From Microvirga sp. 3-52 (GTDB lineage: Bacteria > Pseudomonadota > Alphaproteobacteria > Rhizobiales > Beijerinckiaceae), in contig NZ_JAHAMK010000017.1 in assembly GCF_018383585.1 (NCBI RefSeq), positions 39,501 through 102,230 on the forward strand: a stretch of 62,730 bases of DNA, in the 5' to 3' direction. Under the pieces are notes generated by a model, which saw nothing but the letters and a program-made list of their open reading frames with translations, was not told the origin of the DNA and did not search any database. The stretch's first letter is position 1. The number at the start of each line of letters is the position of its first letter. The position numbers and the translations under genes were made by a program. Positions 26,976-36,388 of the stretch are shown here, piece after piece.

Positions 26976-29780
26976 CTACTGCCCGAGGCGTTCGAGCAGG
27001 GCCGGCACGTGCACCTGGTCGGCCTTGTAGTTGCCGGTCAGCGCATACATGACGATGTTGACGCCGCTGCGGTACGAGAATTCCCGCTGGCGCTGATCGC
27101 TGCCGACGATCGGATAGATCCACTCGCCCCGCTGGCCCACGGCCCAGGCGGCAGCGAGATCGTTGGACGTGATGATGATCGGCGAGACTCCGTCGCCCGA
27201 GCGGGCGGGACGGCTTGCCTCACCCTCGGGTGCGGGTGGCAGGGCCTCGACCCAGGTCTGTCCCGTGGCGTAGCGGCCGGGGAAGCTGTCGAGGATGTAG
27301 AAGGTCTTGGTCAGCACGTGATCGGCCGGCACGGGCTCGAGTTCGGGAATGTCGAGGCTCGCCAGCATGCGGCGCAGGTATTGTCCCTCGGCGGTGGGCG
27401 CTCCGTCCGGGCGATTGCCGAAGGCATCGCGCGTGTCGAAGATCACCGTGCCGCCGCCTTTCATGAAGGCATCGAGGCGCCGGATCGCAGTCTCGGACGG
27501 CATGGGCCGCGCCGCCACGATGGGCCAGTAGATCAGCGGATAGAACGCGACCTCGTCCCGCGAGGGATCGATGCCGATGGGCTCGCCCGGCGAGAGGGCG
27601 GTCCTCTGGCTCAGCACCTGCGTCAGGCCCGCCAGTCCCGCCTTGCTTGTCTCGTCGACCTGCGCGTCACCCGTGACGACATAAGCGAGCCGCGTCACGA
27701 GAGCGGGATTGGAGCTCTCCATGGTCATGGACGATCGCCGTTCCTGCGCACTCGCATCGGAGAACGGATTGGGGAGAAGGGCGGCGCTCAGGACGACGGC
27801 CGCCGCAGCTCCGGCCCGGCGCAGGCGGCCGGCCAGGCTCGACAGATGTCCCCCGAGCCACAGCGACGCGAGGGTGTCGGCCAGCAGAAGGGCGAGGGCC
27901 AGCATGAACAGCGGCATGCGCAGATCGACGGTCTGCGCGCCGGCAAGAGGCGCGATCCGCGCATTGAGCGGAGCGTAGTCGAGCGGGGCGAGCCGGTCGC
28001 TCGGCAGAAGCGCATTCACCGCAAGGCTCGAATCCACGGGGCCGTAGAACCCCGGCGGATGCTCTCCGTTCGCACGCTCGGCGTAGCTGCGCGCCACGGC
28101 ACGGGCCGTCGCCGGAGGCGAGGTGAAGATGCCATAGCCATCGAGGGTCAGACGGGGAGCCACGGTCTCGTTCTCCGCATTGCGTGCTTCCGCATTCACG
28201 TCGCTCGGCGCGCCCGCGAGAGCCGTGGTCCGGCGCAGCATCTCGACGAAGAGGCCGGACAGGGGCAGGTTCGACCAGGTGGTGTCCGCCGTCACGTGGA
28301 AGAGCACGATCATGCCGTCGCCGCGCTTGTCGGCTGTGACGATGGGCGTGCCGTCGGCCAGGGAGGCCCAGGTTCTTGCCGGGAGATCGCCGTCGGGTTC
28401 CGCAAGGATCTGACGGCGGATGCCGATTTCCTCCGGCACGGCGAGGCCGAAATAGGGGCTTTCACGGGTGAACGGCGCGAAGGTCTTCGGCGTGTCCCAG
28501 GACAGCGTGCCGCCGAGGCTTCGTCCGCCGCGCCGCAGGCGCACCGGCACGAGTTCGTCATTGCCGGCGGCAAGCCGGGAGCCGGCGAAGCGCAGCAGCA
28601 TGCCGCCCTTCTCGACGAAGGCCGTCACCTTGCCGAGGGTCTCCCGGTCGAGGCCGCCGACATCCGCCAGCACCAGAATGGAAACCTGTTCGTCGATGAG
28701 CTGGTTCACCGCATCGGCCACGGCGCCACGGCCGTTGCGGATCTCGGAATAGGGTGAGAGCGCGCGCTCGATATAGTAGAGCGGCGAGAGAAGCGGCTGG
28801 GCCTGATCGGAGGTGCCGCCGAAGACGAGACCGACGCGGCGGCGCTTGCCGCGCTCGTCGAGAAGATGCACGGCTCCGGCCGAGCCTTCGCCGAGGATTT
28901 CGATGCGCGCGATCGCGTTGCGGATCTCTGTCGGCAGATCGAAGGCGACATTCGTCTCGGTGGCGTTCTGGTTGAAGGAGAAGCGCATGTCGGCGAGCGG
29001 CAGGCTCTTCAGATCGAGCGCGCGCACGATACCGGCATCGCGTCCGTTCGGCTCGGGCCGCACCAGCGTGACATTGAGCTGGCCGCTGGCATTCTCGACG
29101 CCGGCAATGGCCAGAGCCGGAGCGCGCTCCGCTTTCAGAACGGTGATCCGCTGCCCGTTCGCCGTTTGCGCCAAACCGTCGACGAAGCCCTGTCCCTCAA
29201 CGCCTGCCACCCCATCGCTGATCCAGACAATGTTGGCCTCCGGCGTGGAATCCATGAAGCGCCTGACGGAATCGAGATGGACCTGGCGGTCCTGCAGGTG
29301 CGGAAGAGGTTTCAGAGACCGCAACCGTTCCAGTGCGGCGGCCGGGCTCGCAAGCTCGATGGCGGCCGGGGCTTCCGCCGTCGCCACGAGGCCGATTGTG
29401 CGCCCGTCGCGTCCAGCCGCTTCGATGCGTTCGGCCGCGAGGTTCATCCGATCCCGCCAGTCATGAGCGGCGGCAACGCCGTTGTCGAGCATGATCAGAA
29501 TCGGCGACCGGCTGTTGTCTTCGGCCAGCGGGTTCCAGATCGGTCCGGCGGCCGCGAGAATGAGGAAGGCGGCGAGCAGCAGCCGCAGCAGCAGGAGCCA
29601 CCAGGGCGTGCGGGCGGGCAGTTCCTGCTCGGGCCGCAGATCCGCGAGAATTTTCAGAGGCGGGAAGTCGACCCGCCTCGGCTGCGGCGGCGTGATCCGC
29701 AACAGCAGCCAGATGGCGGGCAGGGCCGCAAGAGCCGTCAGGACGAGCGGAACGGTGAAGGTGAGGGGAAGGCCCAGCAT
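26976..29780 (-). CDS. BatA/DUF4159 membrane protein
   Basis: A 934-residue protein. Residues 1-80 form a BatA-type N-terminus with two helices. A VWA-like domain follows in which the metal site is degenerate: ILIMLDNGVA (Asp99) in place of DxSxS. Then come a long soluble region and a helix near 645-668. The C-terminal 240 residues are DUF4159, recognisable from FYPLIYWPI, GGGTVIFDTRD and NIVMYALTGNYKADQ. It is four bases from the DUF58 gene. Such proteins occur with MoxR ATPases in many alphaproteobacteria; the biochemical role is unknown. Confidence 0.85.
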   Translation of the reverse strand: MLGLPLTFTVPLVLTALAALPAIWLLLRITPPQPRRVDFPPLKILADLRPEQELPARTPWWLLLLRLLLAAFLILAAAGPIWNPLAEDNSRSPILIMLDNGVAAAHDWRDRMNLAAERIEAAGRDGRTIGLVATAEAPAAIELASPAAALERLRSLKPLPHLQDRQVHLDSVRRFMDSTPEANIVWISDGVAGVEGQGFVDGLAQTANGQRITVLKAERAPALAIAGVENASGQLNVTLVRPEPNGRDAGIVRALDLKSLPLADMRFSFNQNATETNVAFDLPTEIRNAIARIEILGEGSAGAVHLLDERGKRRRVGLVFGGTSDQAQPLLSPLYYIERALSPYSEIRNGRGAVADAVNQLIDEQVSILVLADVGGLDRETLGKVTAFVEKGGMLLRFAGSRLAAGNDELVPVRLRRGGRSLGGTLSWDTPKTFAPFTRESPYFGLAVPEEIGIRRQILAEPDGDLPARTWASLADGTPIVTADKRGDGMIVLFHVTADTTWSNLPLSGLFVEMLRRTTALAGAPSDVNAEARNAENETVAPRLTLDGYGIFTSPPATARAVARSYAERANGEHPPGFYGPVDSSLAVNALLPSDRLAPLDYAPLNARIAPLAGAQTVDLRMPLFMLALALLLADTLASLWLGGHLSSLAGRLRRAGAAAAVVLSAALLPNPFSDASAQERRSSMTMESSNPALVTRLAYVVTGDAQVDETSKAGLAGLTQVLSQRTALSPGEPIGIDPSRDEVAFYPLIYWPIVAARPMPSETAIRRLDAFMKGGGTVIFDTRDAFGNRPDGAPTAEGQYLRRMLASLDIPELEPVPADHVLTKTFYILDSFPGRYATGQTWVEALPPAPEGEASRPARSGDGVSPIIITSNDLAAAWAVGQRGEWIYPIVGSDQRQREFSYRSGVNIVMYALTGNYKADQVHVPALLERLGQ

Positions 29781-29783
29781 CGC

Positions 29784-30710
29784 TCAGCGCCCTCCCGGTC
29801 CGGTGCCGCGAGAGGTCGACACGAGCGTCATGACGCGCAAAGCCGCTTCGCTGGCAGGGCGGTCTGTGCGGTGGATCGTCAGCGTCCAGCCGCGGCGGCG
29901 GGCGAGCTCCTGAAGCTCCTCCCGGTGCTGCTCGATGCGCAGGCGATAGGCCCGGCCCCAGGAGATCGCGTCGCCGATCCGGAGCGACAAGCCGTCCTCG
30001 AGATCGTGCAGAACCGCCTGCCCCTGGAACGGGAAGGTCTCCTCGACGGGATCGACGATCATCACCAGATGCCCGCGCGCGCCCCGCGACGAGATGCCTT
30101 CGACCATGGCGGTGATCTCGCGGGTGGGCGACAGGAAATCGCTGATCAGCACCGCTTCGTGCTGCGGCGCGACGGGAGCCTGCGGCGGAAGGTCTTCCTC
30201 CAATGCGGACCGGTCCGTCACCAGGGTCTGGGCCATGGTTTCCGCAATGCGCCGGGTCGCGCGCGGCGACATGAGGCCCAGCATGCCGACCCGCTCGCCG
30301 GCCTCGACGAAGCTGTCGGCGAGCGCAAGGCCGAGCACGATGGCGCGCTCGATCTTGGGCGCCTGCGCCAGGTCCGAGACGTAGCCCATGGAGCCGGAAC
30401 GGTCGATCCAGAACCAGACGGTCTGGGCCGTTTCCCATTCGCGCTCGCGCACATAGAGCCGGTCGTCGCGAGCCGAGCGGCGCCAGTCGATGCGATGCGC
30501 CGCCTCTCCGGTGACGAAGGGACGGAACTGCCAGAAGGTCTCGCCGGCGCCGGCGCGCCGGCGGCCGTGGATGCCGTGGGAGAGGTTGGCGGCGACGCGC
30601 CTCGCCTCGAGCACGAGGTGCGGCATCCGGTTCGCCAGAGAGAGAGCGCTCTCCGTTTCGCGGCGACCTGGTGAGCGGGCACTTTCGGGGAGGACCCGGA
30701 CACGGGTCAT
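29784..30710 (-). CDS. DUF58 domain protein
   Basis: A 308-residue DUF58 protein. It has the family core FRPFVTGEAAHRIDWRRSA followed by a VWA-like segment with an intact metal site, IDRSGSMGY (Asp103, Ser105, Ser107). DUF58 proteins travel with MoxR ATPases and are thought to be their clients or adaptors. It is 10 bases behind moxR and three before the DUF4159 gene. Confidence 0.88.
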   Translation of the reverse strand: MTRVRVLPESARSPGRRETESALSLANRMPHLVLEARRVAANLSHGIHGRRRAGAGETFWQFRPFVTGEAAHRIDWRRSARDDRLYVREREWETAQTVWFWIDRSGSMGYVSDLAQAPKIERAIVLGLALADSFVEAGERVGMLGLMSPRATRRIAETMAQTLVTDRSALEEDLPPQAPVAPQHEAVLISDFLSPTREITAMVEGISSRGARGHLVMIVDPVEETFPFQGQAVLHDLEDGLSLRIGDAISWGRAYRLRIEQHREELQELARRRGWTLTIHRTDRPASEAALRVMTLVSTSRGTGPGGR

Positions 30711-30720
30711 GATGGGGATC

Positions 30721-31737
30721 CTAGCCTGCCAGCCGCGAGGTGAGCCGGCCGATGACGCTCCTGATGGACTCTCCGTCCGCCCGGGCGGAGAAGGTCAGTG
30801 CCATGCGGTGCTTCAGCACCGGCTCGGCGAGCGCCACCACGTCGGCGATGGACGGGGCCACACGGCCCTCGATCAGCGCGCGGGCGCGCACCGCCAGCAT
30901 CAGGGCCTGGCTGGCGCGGGGGCCGGGGCCCCACAGGATCTTGTCGGTCACCCCGTCGATCCCGTCTCCTTCCGGACGGGCCGAGCGCACGAGATCGAGG
31001 ATGGCGTCGACCACGCTCTCGCCGACCGGCAGGCGGCGGACCAGCCGCTGGGCGTTCATGAGCGCCTCGGCATTCATGACCGCCAGGGGCCTATGCTCTT
31101 CGGCGCCCGTCGTCTCGATCAGGATGCGCCGCTCGGCATCGCGTGTCGGATAGCCGACATTGATTTCAAGCAGGAAGCGGTCGAGCTGGGCCTCGGGGAG
31201 GGGATAGGTCCCTTCCTGTTCGATGGGGTTCTGCGTGGCGAGCACATGGAAGGGCTGCGGCAGATCGTGCCGCTCGCCACCCACGGAGACGTGATGCTCC
31301 TGCATGGCCTGGAGCAGGGCGGACTGGGTGCGCGGACTCGCGCGGTTGATCTCATCGGCCATCAGGAGCTGCGCGAAGACCGGGCCCTTCACGAAACGGA
31401 AGGAACGGCGCCGGTCGGCGCCTTCGTCGAGGATTTCCGAGCCGAGGATGTCGGAGGGCATCAGGTCAGGCGTGAACTGGATGCGGCGGGCATCGAGCCC
31501 GAGCACGGTGCCCAGGGTTTCCACAAGCTTCGTCTTGGCGAGGCCCGGAACGCCGACGAGAAGGCCATGGCCGCCGGCCAGAAGGGTGATGAGGGTCAGG
31601 TCGACCACGTCTTCCTGACCAAAGATGACCGTGTGAATGGCCTCGCGGGCCCGGCCGACAGTCTCGAGGGTCGCCTCCGCGCTGCGGATGATCGCGTCGT
31701 CCAATGCGGTAGGCGCCTGAGCAATGCTGGCCGTCAT
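30721..31737 (-). CDS. MoxR-family AAA+ ATPase
   Basis: A 338-residue MoxR ATPase with Walker A GVPGLAKTK (residues 62-70), Walker B LLMADEINRA (Asp128, Glu129), and TQNPIEQEGTYPLPEAQLDRF, the sensor region typical of the group. MoxR proteins act as chaperones that remodel or insert metal into partner complexes through VWA proteins. It heads the four-gene unit and is divergent from the DUF1285-cca operon. Confidence 0.92.
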   Translation of the reverse strand: MTASIAQAPTALDDAIIRSAEATLETVGRAREAIHTVIFGQEDVVDLTLITLLAGGHGLLVGVPGLAKTKLVETLGTVLGLDARRIQFTPDLMPSDILGSEILDEGADRRRSFRFVKGPVFAQLLMADEINRASPRTQSALLQAMQEHHVSVGGERHDLPQPFHVLATQNPIEQEGTYPLPEAQLDRFLLEINVGYPTRDAERRILIETTGAEEHRPLAVMNAEALMNAQRLVRRLPVGESVVDAILDLVRSARPEGDGIDGVTDKILWGPGPRASQALMLAVRARALIEGRVAPSIADVVALAEPVLKHRMALTFSARADGESIRSVIGRLTSRLAG

Positions 31738-31883
31738 GAGGTCGTTCTCCCTCTCACTCGCAATTGCCCCCGGTAGCTAGTCTGCCTTCGATCCGTGTCG
31801 AGATGCAAGGGTCGTTGCGCCGCAGCATTGGAAGGAACGGAGTGGACGGGACAGCCGAGAACTCTATGCTCTAGGAAGTAACA

Positions 31884-31903
31884 ATCGACGGCCGTTCGTC
31901 GAT
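31884..31903. promoter_or_regulatory. Inverted repeat in the divergent moxR/DUF1285 promoter region
   Basis: ATCGACG, six bases, CGTCGAT. It is placed between two divergent operons, 146 bases from moxR and 35 from the DUF1285 start, so it could be an operator. No known regulator is assigned. Confidence 0.35.
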
Positions 31904-31937
31904 CCATAAAGTTCAGATTCCTGTTCACGCTTGCGTC

Positions 31938-32537
31938 ATGACCGATCCCTCACCCTCCATGTCAGGGAATGCCCTGGCCCGCCTCACAGAAGCGCTCGGC
32001 CCTGGCGCGAGGCGCAGAGGACTGCCGCCGGTCGAGCGCTGGAACCCGGCCTATTGCGGCGAAATCGACATGCGCATCGCAGCCGACGGGACCTGGCACT
32101 ATATGGGCACGCCCATCAACCGATCCGCCCTCGTGAAGCTGTTTTCGACGGTTCTGCGCAGGGATCCGGAGCGTTACGTGCTCGTCACGCCCGTCGAGCG
32201 GGTCGGGATCGAAGTCGAGGATGTGCCGTTCCTCGCGGTGGAAATGGCCGTGGAAGGTGAAGGTATGAGCCGCCAGATCGCCTTCCGCACCAATGTGGAC
32301 GATCTCGTGCAGGTCGGGCCTGAGCATCCCCTGCGCTTCGAGCGGGACGCGAATGGCGGGATCAAGCCTTACGTCAATGTCAGGGGCGAGCTCTGGGCGC
32401 GGGTGACGCGGGCCCTGGCGCTGGATCTCATCGCAATGGGCGAAGAAAAGGATGTGGAAGGCGTTGCCACCTTCGGTGTCAGGGCAAGTGGCATGTTCTT
32501 CCACATCGCTCCCGTTTCCACGTTGGACGGGCTTTGA
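31938..32537 (+). CDS. DUF1285 domain protein
   Basis: A 199-residue protein with the DUF1285 blocks PVERWNPAYCGEIDMRIAADGTWHYMGTPI and YVLVTPVERVGIEVEDVPF. The fold is known from structural genomics, but the function is not. It starts a tightly overlapping operon (TGATG with the NUDIX gene) that ends with cca, an arrangement kept in many Hyphomicrobiales. Confidence 0.88.
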   Translation: MTDPSPSMSGNALARLTEALGPGARRRGLPPVERWNPAYCGEIDMRIAADGTWHYMGTPINRSALVKLFSTVLRRDPERYVLVTPVERVGIEVEDVPFLAVEMAVEGEGMSRQIAFRTNVDDLVQVGPEHPLRFERDANGGIKPYVNVRGELWARVTRALALDLIAMGEEKDVEGVATFGVRASGMFFHIAPVSTLDGL

Positions 32538-33175
32538 TGCGGCTTGCACCTCACGACGCGCCGGATTTCCTGACGCTGGCGGCCGAGCGGCTTCGGCCCG
32601 AGCCTCCGCATCCGGAGGAAGCTCTGGCCAATCCGAGGGGCGATCACAGCCTCGACAACGTGCCCCTGGCCCACCCCCTGACCCCGAAACCGGCCGCGGT
32701 CCTCGTTCCCGTCGTCATGCGCGAGGAGCCGATGCTGCTTCTCACCGAGCGCTCCGCGCATCTGCGCCAGCATTCGGGTCAGATCGCCTTTCCGGGCGGG
32801 CGGGTCGATCAGGAGGATGCTTCCGTCCTGGCGGCGGCCTGCCGGGAGGCGATGGAGGAGATCGGCCTCGACAGCCGCTTCATCAGCCCGCTCGGTTACC
32901 TCGACGCCTACCTGTCCACCACGAATTATCTCGTCATGCCGGTGGTGGCGCGGGTCTCGCCCTCCTACACCGTCAACCTCAATCTGGACGAGGTGGCCGA
33001 TACCTTCGAGGTGCCTCTCGGCTTCCTGATGGATCCTGCGCGCCACGAACTCCATTCGCGGGAATGGAAGGGCAGGCTTCGCCGCTACTATGCAATGCCC
33101 TACGAAGGACGCTACATCTGGGGCGTGACGGCGGGCATCATCCGCAATTTGTACGAGAGGCTCTACGGTTCATGA
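32537..33175 (+). CDS. CoA pyrophosphatase-type NUDIX hydrolase
   Basis: A 212-residue NUDIX protein with LLLTERSAHLRQHSGQIAFPGGRVDQEDASVLAAACREAMEEIG, the combined UPF0035 and NUDIX box pattern of NudL/YeaB CoA diphosphatases. These split CoA or acyl-CoA into phosphopantetheine and 3',5'-ADP. The ATG overlaps the DUF1285 stop, and the stop overlaps the next start (ATGA). Confidence 0.88.
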   Translation: MRLAPHDAPDFLTLAAERLRPEPPHPEEALANPRGDHSLDNVPLAHPLTPKPAAVLVPVVMREEPMLLLTERSAHLRQHSGQIAFPGGRVDQEDASVLAAACREAMEEIGLDSRFISPLGYLDAYLSTTNYLVMPVVARVSPSYTVNLNLDEVADTFEVPLGFLMDPARHELHSREWKGRLRRYYAMPYEGRYIWGVTAGIIRNLYERLYGS

Positions 33176-33429
33176 CGCGTGCGGTGGTTCAGGGTTTGGT
33201 GCTGTTTCTTCTGCCGTTCGTGCTCTTCGGCACCTATCTCATCATCCGCCGCCGCAATCCTCTGCTCTGGTCTCACTGGAGCGATCAATCTCTCTGGCTC
33301 ACCATCGTGGGCTTAAGCTTCGTCGTGATCTCACTGGTCGTGACAGGCTTTGTGGACGAACGCCAGACGGGCACATATGTGCCGACGCGGGTTGAAAACG
33401 GGCGTGTGATTCCAGGGCATTTCGAGTGA
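33172..33429 (+). CDS. DUF6111-like small membrane protein
   Basis: An 85-residue protein with two membrane helices (about 4-22 and 41-61). The short tail ends VPTRVENGRVIPGHFE, typical of the small membrane protein found between NUDIX and cca genes in Hyphomicrobiales. It overlaps both neighbours by a few bases. Function unknown. Confidence 0.8.
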   Translation: MTRAVVQGLVLFLLPFVLFGTYLIIRRRNPLLWSHWSDQSLWLTIVGLSFVVISLVVTGFVDERQTGTYVPTRVENGRVIPGHFE

Positions 33430-34673
33430 TGGAAACCCTCGACCGACAGGCACTCGTGGGTCTTCTCAAGCGCCCCGCGCTGCGCCGCCTCCTGGAGGTC
33501 TTCAATGACGATGCCGAAGAGACGCGCATCGTGGGCGGAGCCGTGCGCAATGCCCTTCTCGGGCGGCCCGTGACCGAGGTGGATTGCACCACGACCATGC
33601 TGCCCGACGTCATTGTCGAACGCGCGACGGCCGCCGGTTTCAAAGCGGTGCCCACCGGGATCGAACACGGGACGATCACGGTCGTCGTCGCCGGCGAGCC
33701 TTACGAGATCACGACCCTGCGCGAGGACGTGGAAACGGATGGACGTCATGCGCTCGTGCATTTCGGCCGCGATTTCGTCCGCGATGCCAAGCGCCGGGAT
33801 TTCACCATCAATGCCCTCTCGCTCGGTCTCGACGGACGGCTTTACGACTACACCGACGGCGTGGCGGATCTGGCGGCCCGGCGTGTCCGCTTCATCGGCG
33901 ATCCCCATACCCGCATCCGTGAGGATTACCTGCGGATCATGCGCTTCTTCCGGTTCCACGCGGAATATGCACAAGCCGATCCCGACCCGAAGGGACTCGC
34001 TGCGGCGGACACCGAGCGACAGGGCCTGGCGATCCTCTCCAAGGAGCGGATCCGGCATGAACTCCTCAAACTGCTCGTCGCGCAACGGGCGGAGGACACG
34101 GTCCGCATCCTGGCCGATCATGGCTTCCTTTCATGGCTCCTCGGCGGTGCCGCCGAATTCGGACGCCTCAACCGGGTGGCGGCTGATGACAGGGCTGATC
34201 CTGTCCCGATCTGGCGCCTGGCGGCGCTGGCCGTCATGACTGAGGAAGATGCGGAGCGTCTGCGGGAGCGATTGCGGCTCTCCAACGATGAACACAGGAA
34301 GCTCGTGGCCTATGCCGATCTCCTGAGCCTTCTCAAGACCTGGGCCCTGCCCCTGGACGCCCTGGCCATCCGCCGTCTGGCGGCTGATCATGATGTCGAC
34401 GCCCTCTCGGTCGTCCTTGCGGCCACGGCCGGCGAACCCGTTCCGATCGTCCACGCCGATGCCCGTGAGGCTCTCGACCGCTTCCGAAGCGGCGCCGAGC
34501 CGGTGCCGGTCCTCCCCTTGCGCGGAGCCCACCTCGTCGAGGGCGGCATCCCGAAGGGCCCAAGAGTCGGGGAATTGCTCGCGCGGGCCCGCCAAGCCTG
34601 GTTGGCGGAGGGCTGCCGGACGGATGAGGCCTACGCAACGGATCTGCTCAGGCGGGTACTGGAACAGGCTTGA
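33429..34673 (+). CDS. cca: CCA-adding tRNA nucleotidyltransferase / poly(A) polymerase family
   Basis: A 414-residue class II nucleotidyltransferase that builds or repairs the CCA end of tRNA. The catalytic motif is VGGAVRNALLGRPVTEVDCTTTM with its Asp pair. It is followed by RRDFTINAL, RIREDYLRIMRFFRFHAEY and ERIRHELLKLL of the neck domain. The ATG at 33429 overlaps the preceding stop (TGATG). It ends the operon and is followed by a repeat hairpin. Confidence 0.93.
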   Translation: METLDRQALVGLLKRPALRRLLEVFNDDAEETRIVGGAVRNALLGRPVTEVDCTTTMLPDVIVERATAAGFKAVPTGIEHGTITVVVAGEPYEITTLREDVETDGRHALVHFGRDFVRDAKRRDFTINALSLGLDGRLYDYTDGVADLAARRVRFIGDPHTRIREDYLRIMRFFRFHAEYAQADPDPKGLAAADTERQGLAILSKERIRHELLKLLVAQRAEDTVRILADHGFLSWLLGGAAEFGRLNRVAADDRADPVPIWRLAALAVMTEEDAERLRERLRLSNDEHRKLVAYADLLSLLKTWALPLDALAIRRLAADHDVDALSVVLAATAGEPVPIVHADAREALDRFRSGAEPVPVLPLRGAHLVEGGIPKGPRVGELLARARQAWLAEGCRTDEAYATDLLRRVLEQA

Positions 34674-34688
34674 ACTCGAACCTTCCTC

Positions 34689-34789
34689 GTCATGGCCGGG
34701 CTTGTCCCGGCCATCCCGATGCGGAAGAGTGCGGCGCCTCACATCTCTACGGCATCACCGGCACATGGCCTGTGATGCCGTAGAGATGT
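34689..34789. repeat. Composite palindromic repeat, copy 7, with extended hairpin
   Basis: The left half is the usual GTCATGGCCGGG hairpin. The right half is changed to a perfect 18-bp stem (ACATCTCTACGGCATCAC at 34741-34758 and its complement at 34772-34789) around the GGC..GCC core. It lies between convergent cca and hemF and may act as a two-way terminator. Confidence 0.85.
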
Positions 34790-34805
34790 CATAGACGATA
34801 GCGCC

Positions 34806-35702
34806 TCAAGGCCAGCGCACCGTCGGCGGCATGGAGGAGAGGATCGAGGCGATGTTGCCCCCGGTCTTCAGTCCGAAGATCGTCCCCCGGTCGTAGAGCA
34901 GGTTGAACTCCACGTAGCGCCCGCGCCGCACCTGCTGCTCGATGCGGTCCTCTTCCGTCCAGGATTTTGCCGCGTTGCGCCGGACGATCTCGGGATAAAT
35001 CCTGAGAAAGGCCTCGCCCACATGGCGGGTGAAGGCGAAGTCCTCGTCCGGGTTTCCGGTCCAGTGATAGTCGTAGAAGATGCCGCCGATGCCGCGCGGC
35101 TCGCTACGGTGCTTGAGGAAGAAGTACTCGTCGCACCACTTCTTGTACTTCTCGTAGGAACCCTCCGGCGCATGCACCCGACAGGCTTCTTCCATGGCCT
35201 GATGGAAAGCGACGGTGTCCGGATCACCTTGAGACCGCCGCCGGTCGAGCACGGGTGTGAGATCCGCTCCGCCGCCGAACCACGGCTTCGTGGTCACCAC
35301 GAAACGGGTGTTCATGTGTACCGTTGGAACGTTCGGGTTCCAGGGGTGCGCGATGAGCGAGATGCCGCCGGCCCAGAAGCGCGGATCCTGATCGGAGCCC
35401 GGGATCTGGCCGCGGAACTCCGGCGCGAACTCACCATGCACCGTCGAGACATGCACGCCCACCTTCTCGAACACGCGGCCGCGCATCATGGACATGACGC
35501 CCCCGCCGCCGGGAGCGCCGCCATGGTCCTTACGCTCCCAGGGCGTGCGCTCGAACCGGCCGGGCTCGGAAGCCTCCGGGGGGAGGGGACCCGTCACCTC
35601 GTCCTCCAGGGCCTCGAACGCGGCGCAGATCCGGTCACGCAGCAACGCGAACCAGATGGGTGCCTCTGTCTGCAGGCGCTCGACGGCATTCTGATCGGTC
35701 AT
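34806..35702 (-). CDS. hemF: Oxygen-dependent coproporphyrinogen III oxidase
   Basis: This enzyme converts coproporphyrinogen III to protoporphyrinogen IX in haem synthesis using oxygen. The 298-residue protein has the family signature around [52 protein letters not shown] and [14 protein letters not shown]. The ATG at 35702 has ACAGGA in front; an upstream ATG at 35723 would add seven residues. It is monocistronic here, with repeat elements on both sides. Confidence 0.95.
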   Translation of the reverse strand: MTDQNAVERLQTEAPIWFALLRDRICAAFEALEDEVTGPLPPEASEPGRFERTPWERKDHGGAPGGGGVMSMMRGRVFEKVGVHVSTVHGEFAPEFRGQIPGSDQDPRFWAGGISLIAHPWNPNVPTVHMNTRFVVTTKPWFGGGADLTPVLDRRRSQGDPDTVAFHQAMEEACRVHAPEGSYEKYKKWCDEYFFLKHRSEPRGIGGIFYDYHWTGNPDEDFAFTRHVGEAFLRIYPEIVRRNAAKSWTEEDRIEQQVRRGRYVEFNLLYDRGTIFGLKTGGNIASILSSMPPTVRWP

Positions 35703-35769
35703 GGCAGTCCTGTCTTTCATCATGGGCAGCCCTCATCCCCGCTGGCGGGCCGAGGATGACATTCTCTCC

Positions 35770-35857
35770 GTCATGGCCGGGCTCGTCCCGGCCATCCCGA
35801 TTAGCTGAAGCACGGCGCTCGTCTGATCGGGATCACCGGCACAAGGCCGGTGATGAC
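35770..35857. repeat. 88-bp composite palindromic repeat, copy 8
   Basis: GTCATGGCCGGG hairpin, spacer with GAAGCACGGCGC, then ATCGGGATCACCGG hairpin ending GATGAC. It lies between tandem hemF and trmL. Confidence 0.88.
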
Positions 35858-35908
35858 GAAGGGAGAAAGTCCGATCAGACTTTCAGGGGTGAGGCTGCTG
35901 TGTTGTTC

Positions 35909-36388
35909 TCACGGGCTTGTTGGATCAGGTTTCGGAAACGTGTTCGTCTGCCGCAGGGCTTCACCGAGGATCATGGCGGCGGTCACGGCGACGTTCAGGG
36001 AGCGCATGCCGGGCTGCATGGGAATGATGACCCTGGCATCCGCCGTCTGGTGGACCTCCTCCGGCACCCCGACGGATTCGCGGCCGACCAGGATGATGTC
36101 GTCGGGCCGGTAGACGAAATCGGCATACGGGATGGCGCCCTTGGTGGTGGTCAGGATCAGACGACCCTCGGCCTCCTGCCGCCAGGCCTCAAAGGCGCGC
36201 CAGGACATGTGCCGCGTGACCGTGACGTGGTTGAGATAATCCATGCCGGAGCGGCGCAGGTTCCTGTCGGAAACGTCGAAGGCCGCGGGTTCGATGATCT
36301 CCACCGGAACTCCGAGGCAGGCGGAAAGGCGCAGCATGGTGCCGGTATTCTGCGGAATGTCCGGCTGGTAGATGGCAAGACGTGGCAT
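35909..36388 (-). CDS. trmL: tRNA (cytidine/uridine-34 2'-O)-methyltransferase TrmL
   Basis: A 159-residue SPOUT methyltransferase that methylates the wobble ribose of certain leucine tRNAs. It opens with LAIYQPDIPQNTGTMLRLSACLG and has GRESVGVPEE and the SAM-binding knot MQPGMRSLNVAVTAAMILGE. The open frame runs back to 36703, but the ATG at 36388 gives the normal TrmL length and start. Confidence 0.92.
   Translation of the reverse strand: MPRLAIYQPDIPQNTGTMLRLSACLGVPVEIIEPAAFDVSDRNLRRSGMDYLNHVTVTRHMSWRAFEAWRQEAEGRLILTTTKGAIPYADFVYRPDDIILVGRESVGVPEEVHQTADARVIIPMQPGMRSLNVAVTAAMILGEALRQTNTFPKPDPTSP

Noticed and set aside
27009..30674. Two frames of about 600 codons antisense to the DUF4159 and DUF58 genes
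   Set aside because: No recognisable motif; the opposite strand carries coherent proteins with membrane helices and VWA motifs.
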